Assembly (NCBI GenBank): GCA_965178525.1
Contig: CBCXVS010000016.1
Coordinates: 1-43,758, forward strand
Reading direction: 5' to 3'
Source of the DNA: CBCXVS01 sp965178525
GTDB lineage: Bacteria > Tectomicrobia > Entotheonellia > Entotheonellales > Entotheonellaceae
DNA length: 43,758 bases
This document shows positions 24,046-34,344 of the stretch, piece after piece. Numbering within the stretch: position 1 is the stretch's first letter; each line of letters begins with the position of its first letter. The position numbers were made by a program, and so were the translations under genes. A model generated the notes under the pieces. It searched no databases and was not told the origin of the DNA. It saw nothing but the letters and a program-made list of their open reading frames with translations.

Positions 24046-24621
24046 GTGCCCAAGGACCAAGAGTCGAAGAGCACACGCGAAGAATTTGAAGCGCTGGCGC
24101 TTGAGCATTTTGATGCGTTGCATAACACGGCTGTGCGCTTGACCCGCAACCCGGGTGAGGCACAAGACCTGGTGCAGGAAACGTATCTCAAAGCGTATCG
24201 TTTTTTTCATCGCTTCGAGCCGGGAACAAATATTAAAGCCTGGTTGTTCACTATCCTGCGTAATACCTATATCAACACGTATCGCCGCGCTGCACGCCAA
24301 CAGCAGCAAGTGGATTTTGACCAAATCGCGCCGTTTTATGCTGATACGTCCGGCCCCTCGGCATTGACGGATCGTGGGTCCACCGAAGAGATGTTGCGTC
24401 ATCTGGTGCAGGATGATGTCAAACGCGCCTTGGAGGCGTTGCCGGATGAATACCGCATGGTTGTGTTATTGGCGGATTTAGAAGATTTTGCCTACAAAGA
24501 AATCGCGGAGATTGTGGGGTGCCCCGTTGGCACGGTCATGAGCCGTCTGTTTCGCGGCCGTCGTCTCCTCCGCAAGAGCCTTGAAGAATTTGCCAAAAAG
24601 TCCGGATACATTAAGGGATGA
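24046..24621 (+). CDS. ECF sigma factor, SigR-like
   Basis: This 191-residue sigma factor has region 2 (HNTAVRLTRNPGEAQDLVQE, then WLFTILRNTYINTYRR) and region 4 (ALEALPDEYRMVVLLADLED, FAYKEIAEIVGCPVGTVMSR, LFRGRRLLR). The residue pattern through both regions is strikingly like Streptomyces SigR, the thiol-oxidative-stress sigma factor of the ECF12 group. I chose GTG 24046, with GAGGGAGA about 6 nt upstream; an earlier GTG at 24007 has no such site. The anti-sigma gene begins 3 bp after the stop, the classic sigma/anti-sigma layout. Likely role: activating a small regulon when its partner releases it. Confidence 0.92.
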   Translation: MPKDQESKSTREEFEALALEHFDALHNTAVRLTRNPGEAQDLVQETYLKAYRFFHRFEPGTNIKAWLFTILRNTYINTYRRAARQQQQVDFDQIAPFYADTSGPSALTDRGSTEEMLRHLVQDDVKRALEALPDEYRMVVLLADLEDFAYKEIAEIVGCPVGTVMSRLFRGRRLLRKSLEEFAKKSGYIKG

Positions 24622-24624
24622 AGT

Positions 24625-25425
24625 ATGTTGTCGTGTGAGGATTGTGAGAAATATCTCGAGGCGTTTCTCGATCAGGCGCTTGAGGTCAAGGAAAGTCTGG
24701 ATATGCACGAGCATCTGCGCGCCTGCCTAGCCTGTACCGAGCGTGTGGAAGCCGAGCGTATCTTCCGTGGCTTTGTGCGTCAGCAGGCCACGGCACCGCC
24801 GTTGCTCAACGAGATCAAGCGCCAGATGATTCGCCAAGCCATGGTGCCGCCGGTGAGGCTCGGGTGGTGGGTGCGCCTGCGGAGCTGGGTGCACCCGCGA
24901 GATTTTGCCCTGGGCATGGCCACGGCTGCCATGGTGTGGTTGTGGCTGTTCGGGCTGTTCCCGTTCCAGGGTGATGACATGACGCAGAAGTTCGTGCAGG
25001 AAGCGTCTATGATGTATCAGGCGAACAAGAATAAGCCGATGCCCCTGGAGGTCAAGGCCTCCAATGATAAGACGGTGGTGGAGTGGTTCAATCGTCGCAT
25101 GGACCGCCCGCTCGAAGTCCCATGCATCACGGATCAGTCTACGAAGCTGTTGGGTGGACGGCTTTGCCGGCTGTTCGATCGGAAAAGTGCAACGCTTGTG
25201 TATAAGCGCAATGGCGCCAATATTTTCCTGTTTGCGTTCCACGGTAAGGGGGTGTCGCTTTCTGCCAAACCCAAGGTCCGTATTCGCAACCAGGATGTCT
25301 ACGTGCAACACAGCGCGGGTCAGCCCGTGGTGGTCTGGCAGCGTGGCGGGATCGTCTACTCGATGGTCGGCGACCTCAACCGCGATGATCTGCTACAAGT
25401 GGCGAGTACGATGCATTATCGCTGA
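24625..25425 (+). CDS. Zinc-type (ZAS) anti-sigma factor with transmembrane segment
   Basis: Residues 1-55 form a ZAS-type anti-sigma domain. Cys7 lies in DCEKYLEAFLD, and the H-x3-C-x2-C motif is His30, Cys34, Cys37. In RsrA the equivalent Cys and His residues bind zinc and form disulfides on oxidation, releasing SigR; the same residue set is present here. Unlike RsrA, the protein is 266 residues. It has a probable membrane helix at about 91-114 (FALGMATAAMVWLWLFGLFP) and a C-terminal domain of about 150 residues outside the membrane that I do not recognise (Cys in CITDQSTKLLGGRLCRLF). ATG 24625 follows the sigma stop by 3 bp, so the pair is translationally linked. Redox sensing is inferred from the motif, not shown. 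Confidence 0.87.
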   Translation: MLSCEDCEKYLEAFLDQALEVKESLDMHEHLRACLACTERVEAERIFRGFVRQQATAPPLLNEIKRQMIRQAMVPPVRLGWWVRLRSWVHPRDFALGMATAAMVWLWLFGLFPFQGDDMTQKFVQEASMMYQANKNKPMPLEVKASNDKTVVEWFNRRMDRPLEVPCITDQSTKLLGGRLCRLFDRKSATLVYKRNGANIFLFAFHGKGVSLSAKPKVRIRNQDVYVQHSAGQPVVVWQRGGIVYSMVGDLNRDDLLQVASTMHYR

Positions 25426-25446
25426 TCGTCCCCATGTGTTGCGCCA

Positions 25447-25475
25447 TTGACCCGTGCCGGTGATCCGTATACACT
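25447..25475 (+). promoter_or_regulatory. Possible sigma70 promoter upstream of the tolC-like gene
   Basis: TTGACC (25447-25452) and TACACT (25470-25475) are separated by 17 bp, with an alternative -10 TATACA at 15 bp. It lies in the 182-bp gap between the anti-sigma gene and the tolC-like gene. A GGAAT at 25528-25532 followed by GTT at 25553 recalls the SigR consensus, but the spacing is 20 bp instead of 18-19, so it is weaker evidence. Confidence 0.33.
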
Positions 25476-25607
25476 CTCCTCACACTCGCACGCACTCGAT
25501 GCACCCCCAGTCTGCCAGCGTTCTCCAGGAATGCTTCCTCGCACAGCGTGATGTTGCGGTGCGCTTCATTCGATCGTTGTCAAGTTTCCCGGCTCAAGGA
25601 GGTGGGC

Positions 25608-27749
25608 ATGCTGCGTCTGTGGGGTAGAGGCTTGAGAGCAGCGGGTCGTCCAGGATGGTTGGGGCTTGGGGGGGTTGCTGTCTTGATGTGCGTCCATCTT
25701 ACTACCCGCCATCTGTTGCAGAGCCACACGATTTTTGTGTTCCGCTATGCGTGGGTGCAGGAGGCGGCGGCAGAGGTCGGCGCTCCTGCGCCGGCAAAGC
25801 CACCGTCCAACCCGCCATCTCCAGGCCAAGCTCCCGGAAGCGCTCTCGATGCGATCGAACGGATGTTGGAATTGTCGCTGGTGGATGCCGTGCGGCTGGC
25901 CGTGGAGCATAATCTTGATATTGAGCGCGAGCGCTTTGGCCCGCGGATTGCGCGCACGGACGTCGAGGCCGAGCGCTCCGCGTTTGATCCCGTTGTTGGC
26001 CTTGAGGCTTCCATATCGCAGACGAAAACGCTGCCGACCACGGAAACCCGTAATGTCGATGGTCAGACGTCTCGTGTGATCACGCCGTTCTCGAAAAATG
26101 GCGAGATCACACCCCTTTTCAAGCAAAAAATTATTACAGGTGGCAACTATGAGCTACGTTTCGTCAATACCCGTCAGAACGTCGCACCGGCTGCTTCCGC
26201 TTCCGGGATTACGAGGTCGATAGCTGATCCACGCTACGAGAGTAGTCTCGACTTAACGATTGTCCAACCGCTCCTGCGGGATTTTGGTATCGCGGTGAAC
26301 ACGGCTCCGATCCGGCGGGCGCAAAACTCGGAAGCGATTGCCCAGCATCGGGTCATGCAAGCCATTCTCGATGTAGTCTTTGAGGTGCAGGAGGGCTATT
26401 GGGACCTCGTGTTTCGGTTACAGGATCTGCAGGCGAATCGCGAATCGCAAAAGCTGGCCGAGGATTTTCTAGCTGAAAACAAGATCCGTGTGGAACTGGG
26501 CACGCTGGCGCCCATTGAATTGGTGCAGGCCGAGACCCAGGTCAAAATCCGTGAAGAAGATGTGATTGTGGCGGAATCCGCAGTGCGGGAATCCGAAGAT
26601 GCCCTGAAGGAAATTCTCAACATTCCGGAGACCCTGGGTACGTGGCGCATTCGTGTGCGTCCCACCGACCGCCCCACGTTTGAGCCGGTTTCCACGCTGC
26701 TGGTGGAGGACAAGGTGGAGCAAGCCTTGCGCCTGCGCCCCGATATTCTTGAGTCACGACTGACGATCGATTCGCGCAAGATCGCGCGTGAAGAAGCACG
26801 CAATCAACGCTTGCCTAGGCTGGATTTGGAGGCGCGCGGGCGGGTGAACGCCTTTGGTGACAGTGCCGGCGAGAGCCTCTCGGACATTCGTGATGCAACC
26901 GGCTATCGATGGTCGTTCGGTTTGCAGTTTGAGTATCCCTTGGGGAATCGCTCTGCGCGTAATGCCTTGTTGCGGCGGGAATTCGAGCTGCAGCAGGCAT
27001 GGGTGGAACAACGCGACATCCAACTCACCATCGTGCGTGAGATCCGCCAGGCCATACGCGGGATTGAGACGGCAATCAAGCGGGTTGAAGTGACGCGGGC
27101 GGCCACAAAGCTGGCCCAGACTCAGCTCGATGCCGAGCAGGAGAAGTTTCGCCTGGGACTTTCCACCAGCTTTCGTGTGCTGGAGTTTCAGCGTGACCTC
27201 ACCGATGCCCGGAGTGCTGAAACCCAAGCGTTGACCGACTATAATGTAGAACTGGCCCGGCTCGATCTCCGTACTGGCATGTTGCGATATGTCGATACAC
27301 AGGCGAACACGGATGCGGCGCGGCGCGATGCGCCAAATCTTGCCGGAGGTCCGCATGGGAGACCGCATGAGGCGAGCGGCGCTGTGGCGCCAAGTCCATG
27401 GCCTCTTGCCGCCAAGATGCGCGTTCCCGACTTGATACCCGACCGCGTTCATACCATGCAACATCCCAGGGCCACTGCAAAAATCTATACGATCCAGGTC
27501 GGGGCATATCTTGTCGAAGCGCATGCCCGGCGCATCATGATCGAGCTGCGTGACAAGGGGTACAATCCCTACATGGTCGCCGAACGGGACACGCGCAACC
27601 GTTTGTGGCGTAAAATCTGCTTTGGCCATTATACGAGCAAAACACGGGCGCACGCCATGGAGGCTGCATTCCAAGCCCAGGAGAACCGGAACGCCTTGGT
27701 GATTCTGACGGAGAGAGAATCTTCAAAACACGCCGGAGAGGGAGGGTAA
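25608..27749 (+). CDS. TolC-family outer membrane protein fused to a C-terminal SPOR domain
   Basis: The 713-residue product has a signal-anchor-like N-terminus (WLGLGGVAVLMCVHLTT), a Pro/Ala-rich segment, and then two outer membrane efflux protein repeats. The first starts at LSLVDAVRLAVEHNLDI (about residue 85) and the second near VEQALRLRPDILESRLTI. Both have the long Glu/Gln/Arg-rich coiled-coil helices of TolC tunnels (ELVQAETQVKIREEDVIVAE; TRAATKLAQTQLDAEQEKF). After a low-complexity linker (about 575-620), residues 624-700 form a SPOR domain (KIYTIQVGAYLVEAHARR, then LWRKICFGHYTSKTRAHAME). TolC proteins form export channels in the outer membrane; the added SPOR domain could tether the channel to peptidoglycan. 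ATG 25608 has a perfect AAGGAGG 5 nt upstream. No pump or adaptor gene lies nearby. Confidence 0.9.
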   Translation: MLRLWGRGLRAAGRPGWLGLGGVAVLMCVHLTTRHLLQSHTIFVFRYAWVQEAAAEVGAPAPAKPPSNPPSPGQAPGSALDAIERMLELSLVDAVRLAVEHNLDIERERFGPRIARTDVEAERSAFDPVVGLEASISQTKTLPTTETRNVDGQTSRVITPFSKNGEITPLFKQKIITGGNYELRFVNTRQNVAPAASASGITRSIADPRYESSLDLTIVQPLLRDFGIAVNTAPIRRAQNSEAIAQHRVMQAILDVVFEVQEGYWDLVFRLQDLQANRESQKLAEDFLAENKIRVELGTLAPIELVQAETQVKIREEDVIVAESAVRESEDALKEILNIPETLGTWRIRVRPTDRPTFEPVSTLLVEDKVEQALRLRPDILESRLTIDSRKIAREEARNQRLPRLDLEARGRVNAFGDSAGESLSDIRDATGYRWSFGLQFEYPLGNRSARNALLRREFELQQAWVEQRDIQLTIVREIRQAIRGIETAIKRVEVTRAATKLAQTQLDAEQEKFRLGLSTSFRVLEFQRDLTDARSAETQALTDYNVELARLDLRTGMLRYVDTQANTDAARRDAPNLAGGPHGRPHEASGAVAPSPWPLAAKMRVPDLIPDRVHTMQHPRATAKIYTIQVGAYLVEAHARRIMIELRDKGYNPYMVAERDTRNRLWRKICFGHYTSKTRAHAMEAAFQAQENRNALVILTERESSKHAGEGG

Positions 27750-27754
27750 TAAAA

Positions 27755-27821
27755 AGCTATCAGCTATCAGCTATTAGCTAAAAAAAGACTAAGAGCTAAT
27801 AGCTAGAAGCTTAGAGCTAAC
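27755..27821. repeat. Long AGCT-heptamer array between tolC-like gene and glutaredoxin gene
   Basis: AGCTATC, AGCTATC, AGCTATT, AGCTA (27755-27779) are followed, after an A-rich spacer, by AGCTAAT, AGCTAGA, AGCTTAG, AGCTAAC (27794-27821). The core AGCT is constant and the last three bases vary. The array ends 24 bp before the glutaredoxin ATG. Confidence 0.75.
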
Positions 27822-27844
27822 ACTAAAATCTAAAAGGAGAGCGT

Positions 27845-28084
27845 ATGGAAGGGACCGTGACGGTGTATTCTACATCTTGGTGAGGCTTTTGCCGCATAGC
27901 CAAGAGGTTCTTGGATGAGCACAATGTTCGATATGACGAGATCGATATTGAAGACAACGAGGAAGCTGCTCTGCTCGTGGAGCAGTGGAATAACGGCAAT
28001 CGTACCGTGCCGACGATCAATTTCAATGGTGCGGTCTTGACGAACCCAAGCCCGGCGCAAATGCGCCAGGTTCTTGGGTTTTAA
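27845..28084 (+). CDS. Selenocysteine-containing mycoredoxin-like glutaredoxin (UGFC active site)
   Basis: Read through its TGA, this frame encodes 79 residues: VTVYSTSW-[TGA]-GFCR at the N-terminus, DEIDIEDNEEAA, then GNRTVPTINFNG and the end LTNPSPAQMRQVLGF. This matches mycoredoxin-1-type glutaredoxins along the whole length, including the cis-proline loop TVP (residues 54-56). TGA at 27881-27883 is codon 13, exactly where the family has the nucleophilic Cys of CGYC; the resolving Cys16 is present. AAGGAGA lies 4 nt before ATG 27845. A hairpin with AGGUU loop starts shortly after the TGA (27894-27920), as required for bacterial selenocysteine insertion. I therefore read codon 13 as selenocysteine. 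The alternatives are a mutated Cys codon (TGC or TGT to TGA) or an assembly error. The likely role is reducing low-molecular-weight-thiol mixed disulfides in the cytoplasm. Confidence 0.85.
27894..27920 (+). promoter_or_regulatory. Putative bacterial SECIS element
   Basis: A perfect 5-bp stem CCAAG (27900-27904) / CTTGG (27910-27914) encloses the loop AGGTT (27905-27909). Outside a G-A mismatch the helix resumes with A-U, U-G, a mismatch, C-G and G-C down to 27894/27920. The apical loop begins 21 nt after the TGA, within the usual bacterial range, and its AGGU resembles the AGGUCU loop of E. coli fdhF, which SelB recognises. It was found by eye; no covariance search was possible. Confidence 0.72.
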
Positions 28085-28153
28085 GCCAGCATGCCTTGAC
28101 CTACAGTGTGGGCGGCAGACGTCGCCCGCCGTACATTCCTGAAAGCGATAATT

Positions 28154-30997
<2,844 letters not shown>

Positions 30998-31757
30998 GCT
31001 GGTGTTGGCGTATCGCGGCACACGCTATCACGGCTGGCAGCTGCAGCCCAACGTCATGACAGTGCAAGGGATGTTGGAGGCGTGTTTGGGTACCATCACC
31101 AATACGCCGGTGCGCGTGCATGCGGCCGGACGTACAGACGCTGGCGTGCATGCACGGGGCCAGGTGGTCCACTTCGATACCGCCTCGACCATCGCGTTGC
31201 CAGCGCTGCTGCACGGCGTCAACAGCCTGCTGCCCGCCGATATCGTGGTGCGGCAAGCGGCAGAAGTCTCGGCCGATTTTCACGCCCGCTACGCCGCCCG
31301 CTGTAAAATCTACGCCTACATCGTGCACAACGATCCGATTCGCTCGGTCTTCCACGTGCCATATGCCTGGCACGTGCCGCAGCCACTTGATCTTGCGGCG
31401 ATGCGAACCGCGGCCCAAGTTCTGGTGGGACAGCATGATTTCTCGTCCTTTCGGGCCGCGGGTTGCGCTGCGCACAGTCCGGTGCGGTGTGTGACGCAAC
31501 TGGGAATCAAGCGGCGCGCCAAGCGCCTCGTTTTTCTGCTCACTGCCGACGGCTTTCTGCAGCACATGGTGCGAAACATGGTCGGGACGCTGGTCCAGGT
31601 GGGCCGTGGCCAGATCGCGGCAGATGCCATGGCGGCCATTTTGCAGTCGCGCCGACGGAAGGCAGCGGGGCCGACGGCACCGCCTCAGGGTCTATTTTTA
31701 ATGCGGGTGGTGTACGGGGGTGAGAGCCCTGGTGGCGATGATCACAACCCGATATGA

Positions 31758-32111
31758 CGTGAGTGCATTGGCATGGGCTTCGATCATACTCCACTTTGCA
31801 TACCCCTGAACCTGCTATAAGAGCCACAACAGGCGCTCTGGCATCCAGTTTACCGGATACAAATGGCACAGATGCGCCGGGTGTACCACGTTGCGGGCGC
31901 CGTAGGCTCCAGCAAGTTTTAGGGGTAGATCCCGGCGAGGGCAGAAAGCGGCCCAGAATACTTTCAGGAGACACGCCATCGAAGCGAACCATCTCGGTCC
32001 TCCGGGGCCATCACGCTCGGCATATCGGCAAGAGGCAGCAAGTCTGGCGCGGCGCGTTTATACCCGAAGGCATCTCTGTCGTTCATACGCCACGATTCCG
32101 AGATAGGCGAC
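31758..32111. other. Intergenic region between truA and the toxin-antitoxin pair
   Basis: These 354 bp lie between two convergent gene ends. Open frames in both directions are short and match nothing I recognise. No repeat array, tRNA or clear terminator was found. Confidence 0.45.
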
Positions 32112-32429
32112 TTACTCCAAAGCGACCACCGACTTGGGCCTCGGGATCACGCTCACGTCCACGTCCACGCGGTGGCCCAGACGATTGACCATTTTCATCA
32201 GCCGGTCAATCGCAAAGCGCTCCAGATCGGCATGACGGATTTTCGACAAATCCGTAGGATCAATCCCGCTTTGCTTGGCAGCCTGGCGCACCGATAACCC
32301 GTCATCATCGAGAATGCCAATAATTTTGGCCGCTAAAATGGCCTTCAGTTGCTGGATGTCCGCATCGGGATCCCCAAAATCCCGGAACACATTGCCGCTG
32401 CCTCGTTGCACGTCTAGCTCATCACGCAT
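32112..32429 (-). CDS. HigA-type antitoxin, XRE helix-turn-helix
   Basis: The 105-residue protein has an N-terminal segment (GSGNVFRDFGDPDADIQQLK) and a helix-turn-helix: LSVRQAAKQSGIDPTDLSKI, followed by ERFAIDRLMKMVNRLGHRVD. This arrangement is the HTH_37-type XRE antitoxin seen next to Gp49/HigB-like toxins. It should bind its own promoter and neutralise the toxin. ATG 32429 begins 1 bp after the toxin stop (32431), giving the toxin-first order typical of higBA. It ends with VIPRPKSVVALE. An earlier start in the same frame would overlap the toxin gene with no similarity. Confidence 0.85.
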   Translation of the reverse strand: MRDELDVQRGSGNVFRDFGDPDADIQQLKAILAAKIIGILDDDGLSVRQAAKQSGIDPTDLSKIRHADLERFAIDRLMKMVNRLGHRVDVDVSVIPRPKSVVALE

Positions 32430-32430
32430 G

Positions 32431-32775
32431 TCACACTTGCTCCCTGAGCCTTCGGATTCGCTCCCGGATAAGATCGATCTCACGCTTGGGCGTCCGGATG
32501 CCCCTGGTGGACTTTTTCTGAAACGCATGCACGACCCAAATCGCCTCGCCGATCCGGACGGCATAAATGGTCCGGTACGCATTGCCGCTGTGGGCGAGAG
32601 CGATTTCAAAGACGCCGCTGCCGGGCCCTTTGAGGGGTTTTGCCACACCCGCTTTGCGTCCCTCCGCCGCAATGGTAAGGGCAAGCTGCATGCGACGCTG
32701 CACGGGTGGCGGAAAGGTTTCGAAGGCTTGGCGCGCCGCCGTGATCCGAGCAATTTCTCGGGTGTCTCGGCTCAT
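32431..32775 (-). CDS. HigB-type toxin (phage Gp49-like, RelE fold)
   Basis: The 114-residue basic protein belongs to the Gp49-like/HigB group of RelE-fold mRNA interferases. It has VAKPLKGPGSGVFEIALAHS followed by YRTIYAVRIGEAIWVVHAFQ and KKSTRGIRTPKREIDLIRER; the HAFQKKS...TP tail is the family hallmark. Such toxins cleave mRNA on the ribosome. ATG 32775 is the first start, with the antitoxin 1 bp downstream of its stop. A repeat-rich putative operator lies just upstream at 32785-32810. The pair is transcribed against its neighbours, as expected for an acquired module. Confidence 0.85.
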   Translation of the reverse strand: MSRDTREIARITAARQAFETFPPPVQRRMQLALTIAAEGRKAGVAKPLKGPGSGVFEIALAHSGNAYRTIYAVRIGEAIWVVHAFQKKSTRGIRTPKREIDLIRERIRRLREQV

Positions 32776-33330
32776 GATGAAATGTTGGCATATTTACCAA
32801 TCGTTGGCAAGCCTCATGTCCTCCTCTCTGTGCTGAGTCCAGGAGCGTTCGCTAAAATAGGCGCCTCAGGCTTTCCCGCACGACAGGCCGAGCGTCATGG
32901 CCAGAGGAAGGCCACCGTGTCGCGCCCTCATCCACAGTCGTCTCAAGCCGGATTTTGAGGATGTGGATGGACAGGTGATTGGGCGTGTCACGATAGGTTT
33001 CGAATAAAGGCTCCTTGGATTCTATTCTAAGGGCCACTGTTCGTGCGAAGAGTCGCTTGTGTTGGCGTGTACCTCATACGAGACCATCGGGCTGACCCCG
33101 GTGCAACGGAATGTTGAGGTCAGGATCAAAGTCTATCGCGAGGTGCGCATGCCGGATCGGACCATCCCACCTCGCTGCCATGTGGCAGAGGGAGGGATGC
33201 TCATGAACGTGGCCAATGGGAAGGCCCTGGGTCAGCGTTCTTTGGCCTTTCGCTCAGGAGGCAAATATGCTAAGGTCAGACCCACAAAGACGGTACATTG
33301 CGGCGTTGTGTGTCATCGAGGATAGACGTG
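32776..33330. other. Intergenic region between the toxin gene and trpD
   Basis: This 555-bp divergent gap has no gene I can support. Small open frames exist: plus 33059-33325 (88 codons), plus 32897-33007 (36 codons, containing LKPDFEDVDGQVIGRV) and minus 32852-33037. None shows a known motif, signal peptide or good ribosome binding site. The left end holds the toxin operator candidate. trpG, a common upstream neighbour of trpD, is absent. Confidence 0.45.
32785..32810 (-). promoter_or_regulatory. Putative autoregulatory operator of the toxin-antitoxin pair
   Basis: Ten bases upstream of the toxin start, TTGGCA occurs twice as a direct repeat (32785-32790 and 32804-32809). Between them TTGGcatatttaCCAA forms an inverted repeat (32785-32800). 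HigA-type antitoxins commonly bind palindromes at this place. The AT-rich centre (TAAATA on the minus strand) could be the -10 region. The link is inference from position and symmetry. Confidence 0.4.
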
Positions 33331-34344
33331 ATGATTCGAGAAGGTATCCAGGCGGTTGTCAGCGGGCAGGATCTCACCGAAGCAGAGGCCGCGGCGGTGA
33401 TGACCGAAATCATGGACGGTGAGGCCACGCCGGCTCAGATTGCCGCGTTTGTCGTGGGCCTGCACATCAAAGGGGAGACGGTTGCGGAAATCACGGGGGG
33501 TGCGCGGGTGATGCGCGATAAAGCGACGTTCATTCGGACGCCAGAGGGATCGACACCAGTCGATACGGCGGGTACGGGTGGCGATGGCGCTCACACCTTC
33601 AACATTTCGACCACCGCGGCTTTTGTGGCGGCAGGGGCAGGGGTCGTCATGGCGAAACACGGCAACCGGGCCGCTTCCAGTCAGTGCGGCAGCGCCGATC
33701 TGTTGGAGGCGCTTGGCATCGACATTGCGCCGGAGCCGGCAAAAATTGAGGCCGCGGTCCGAGACGCGGGGATCGGGTTTCTTTTTGCTTCAGCCTTGAA
33801 TGGCGCCATGCGCCATGCCATGGGGCCACGGCGCGAAATTGGCGTGCGGACGATTTTTAATGTCTTGGGTCCGCTGACGAATCCTGCCCGCGCCCAACAC
33901 CAAGTGGTCGGGGTGTACGATGGCTCTTTGACGGCGACGATGGCGCAGGTGTTAGGGAATCTTGGAGCGCAGAGGGCCTTCGTCGTACACGGCAGTGATG
34001 GCCTGGATGAGATTACCACGACAGGGCCGACGACTGTATCGGAGTTGCGCGCCGGTCAGGTGGAGACCTATACCATCCACCCGCACGATTTTTGTTTGCC
34101 CACCGATCGTCCGGAAGATTTACGCGGGGGAGATGCGCCATTCAATGCCGATTTGACGCTCCGTCTCTTGCGCGGTGACGATCTACCTCAGCGCGGTATT
34201 GTGCTCTTGAATGCCGCCGCCGCAATTGCCGCCGGTACGGCGGATCAGACCATGGCGGCGTGTTTGCCACTTGCCCGGCAAGCCCTCGATAGGGGCCAGG
34301 CTCTGGCCAAGCTGGAGCAATTGCAGGAGTGTACGCCACGATGA
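33331..34344 (+). CDS. trpD: Anthranilate phosphoribosyltransferase
   Basis: TrpD transfers phosphoribosyl from PRPP to anthranilate in tryptophan synthesis. The 337-residue protein has an N-terminal helical domain (EAAAVMTEIMDGEATPAQIA), the PRPP-binding glycine loop DTAGTGGDGAHTFNIST, and MAKHGNRAASSQCGSADLLE and GVRTIFNVLGPLTNPARA. I chose ATG 33331 with GAGGA about 8 nt upstream; upstream frame residues lack similarity. Its TGA overlaps the trpC ATG (ATGA), so trpD, trpC and trpF form a tightly coupled block. Confidence 0.96.
   Translation: MIREGIQAVVSGQDLTEAEAAAVMTEIMDGEATPAQIAAFVVGLHIKGETVAEITGGARVMRDKATFIRTPEGSTPVDTAGTGGDGAHTFNISTTAAFVAAGAGVVMAKHGNRAASSQCGSADLLEALGIDIAPEPAKIEAAVRDAGIGFLFASALNGAMRHAMGPRREIGVRTIFNVLGPLTNPARAQHQVVGVYDGSLTATMAQVLGNLGAQRAFVVHGSDGLDEITTTGPTTVSELRAGQVETYTIHPHDFCLPTDRPEDLRGGDAPFNADLTLRLLRGDDLPQRGIVLLNAAAAIAAGTADQTMAACLPLARQALDRGQALAKLEQLQECTPR

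Noticed and set aside
25528..25555. SigR-type promoter (GGAAT ... GTT) before the tolC-like gene
   Set aside because: The spacing is 20 bp rather than 18-19, and such short motifs occur by chance; kept only as a remark.
5505..27821. CRISPR array as an explanation for the short repeats
   Set aside because: Repeats are 7 bp and directly adjacent, without spacers, and no cas genes are present.
33059..33325. 88-codon open frame upstream of trpD
   Set aside because: No ribosome binding site, signal or known motif, and its composition gives no reason to call it coding.
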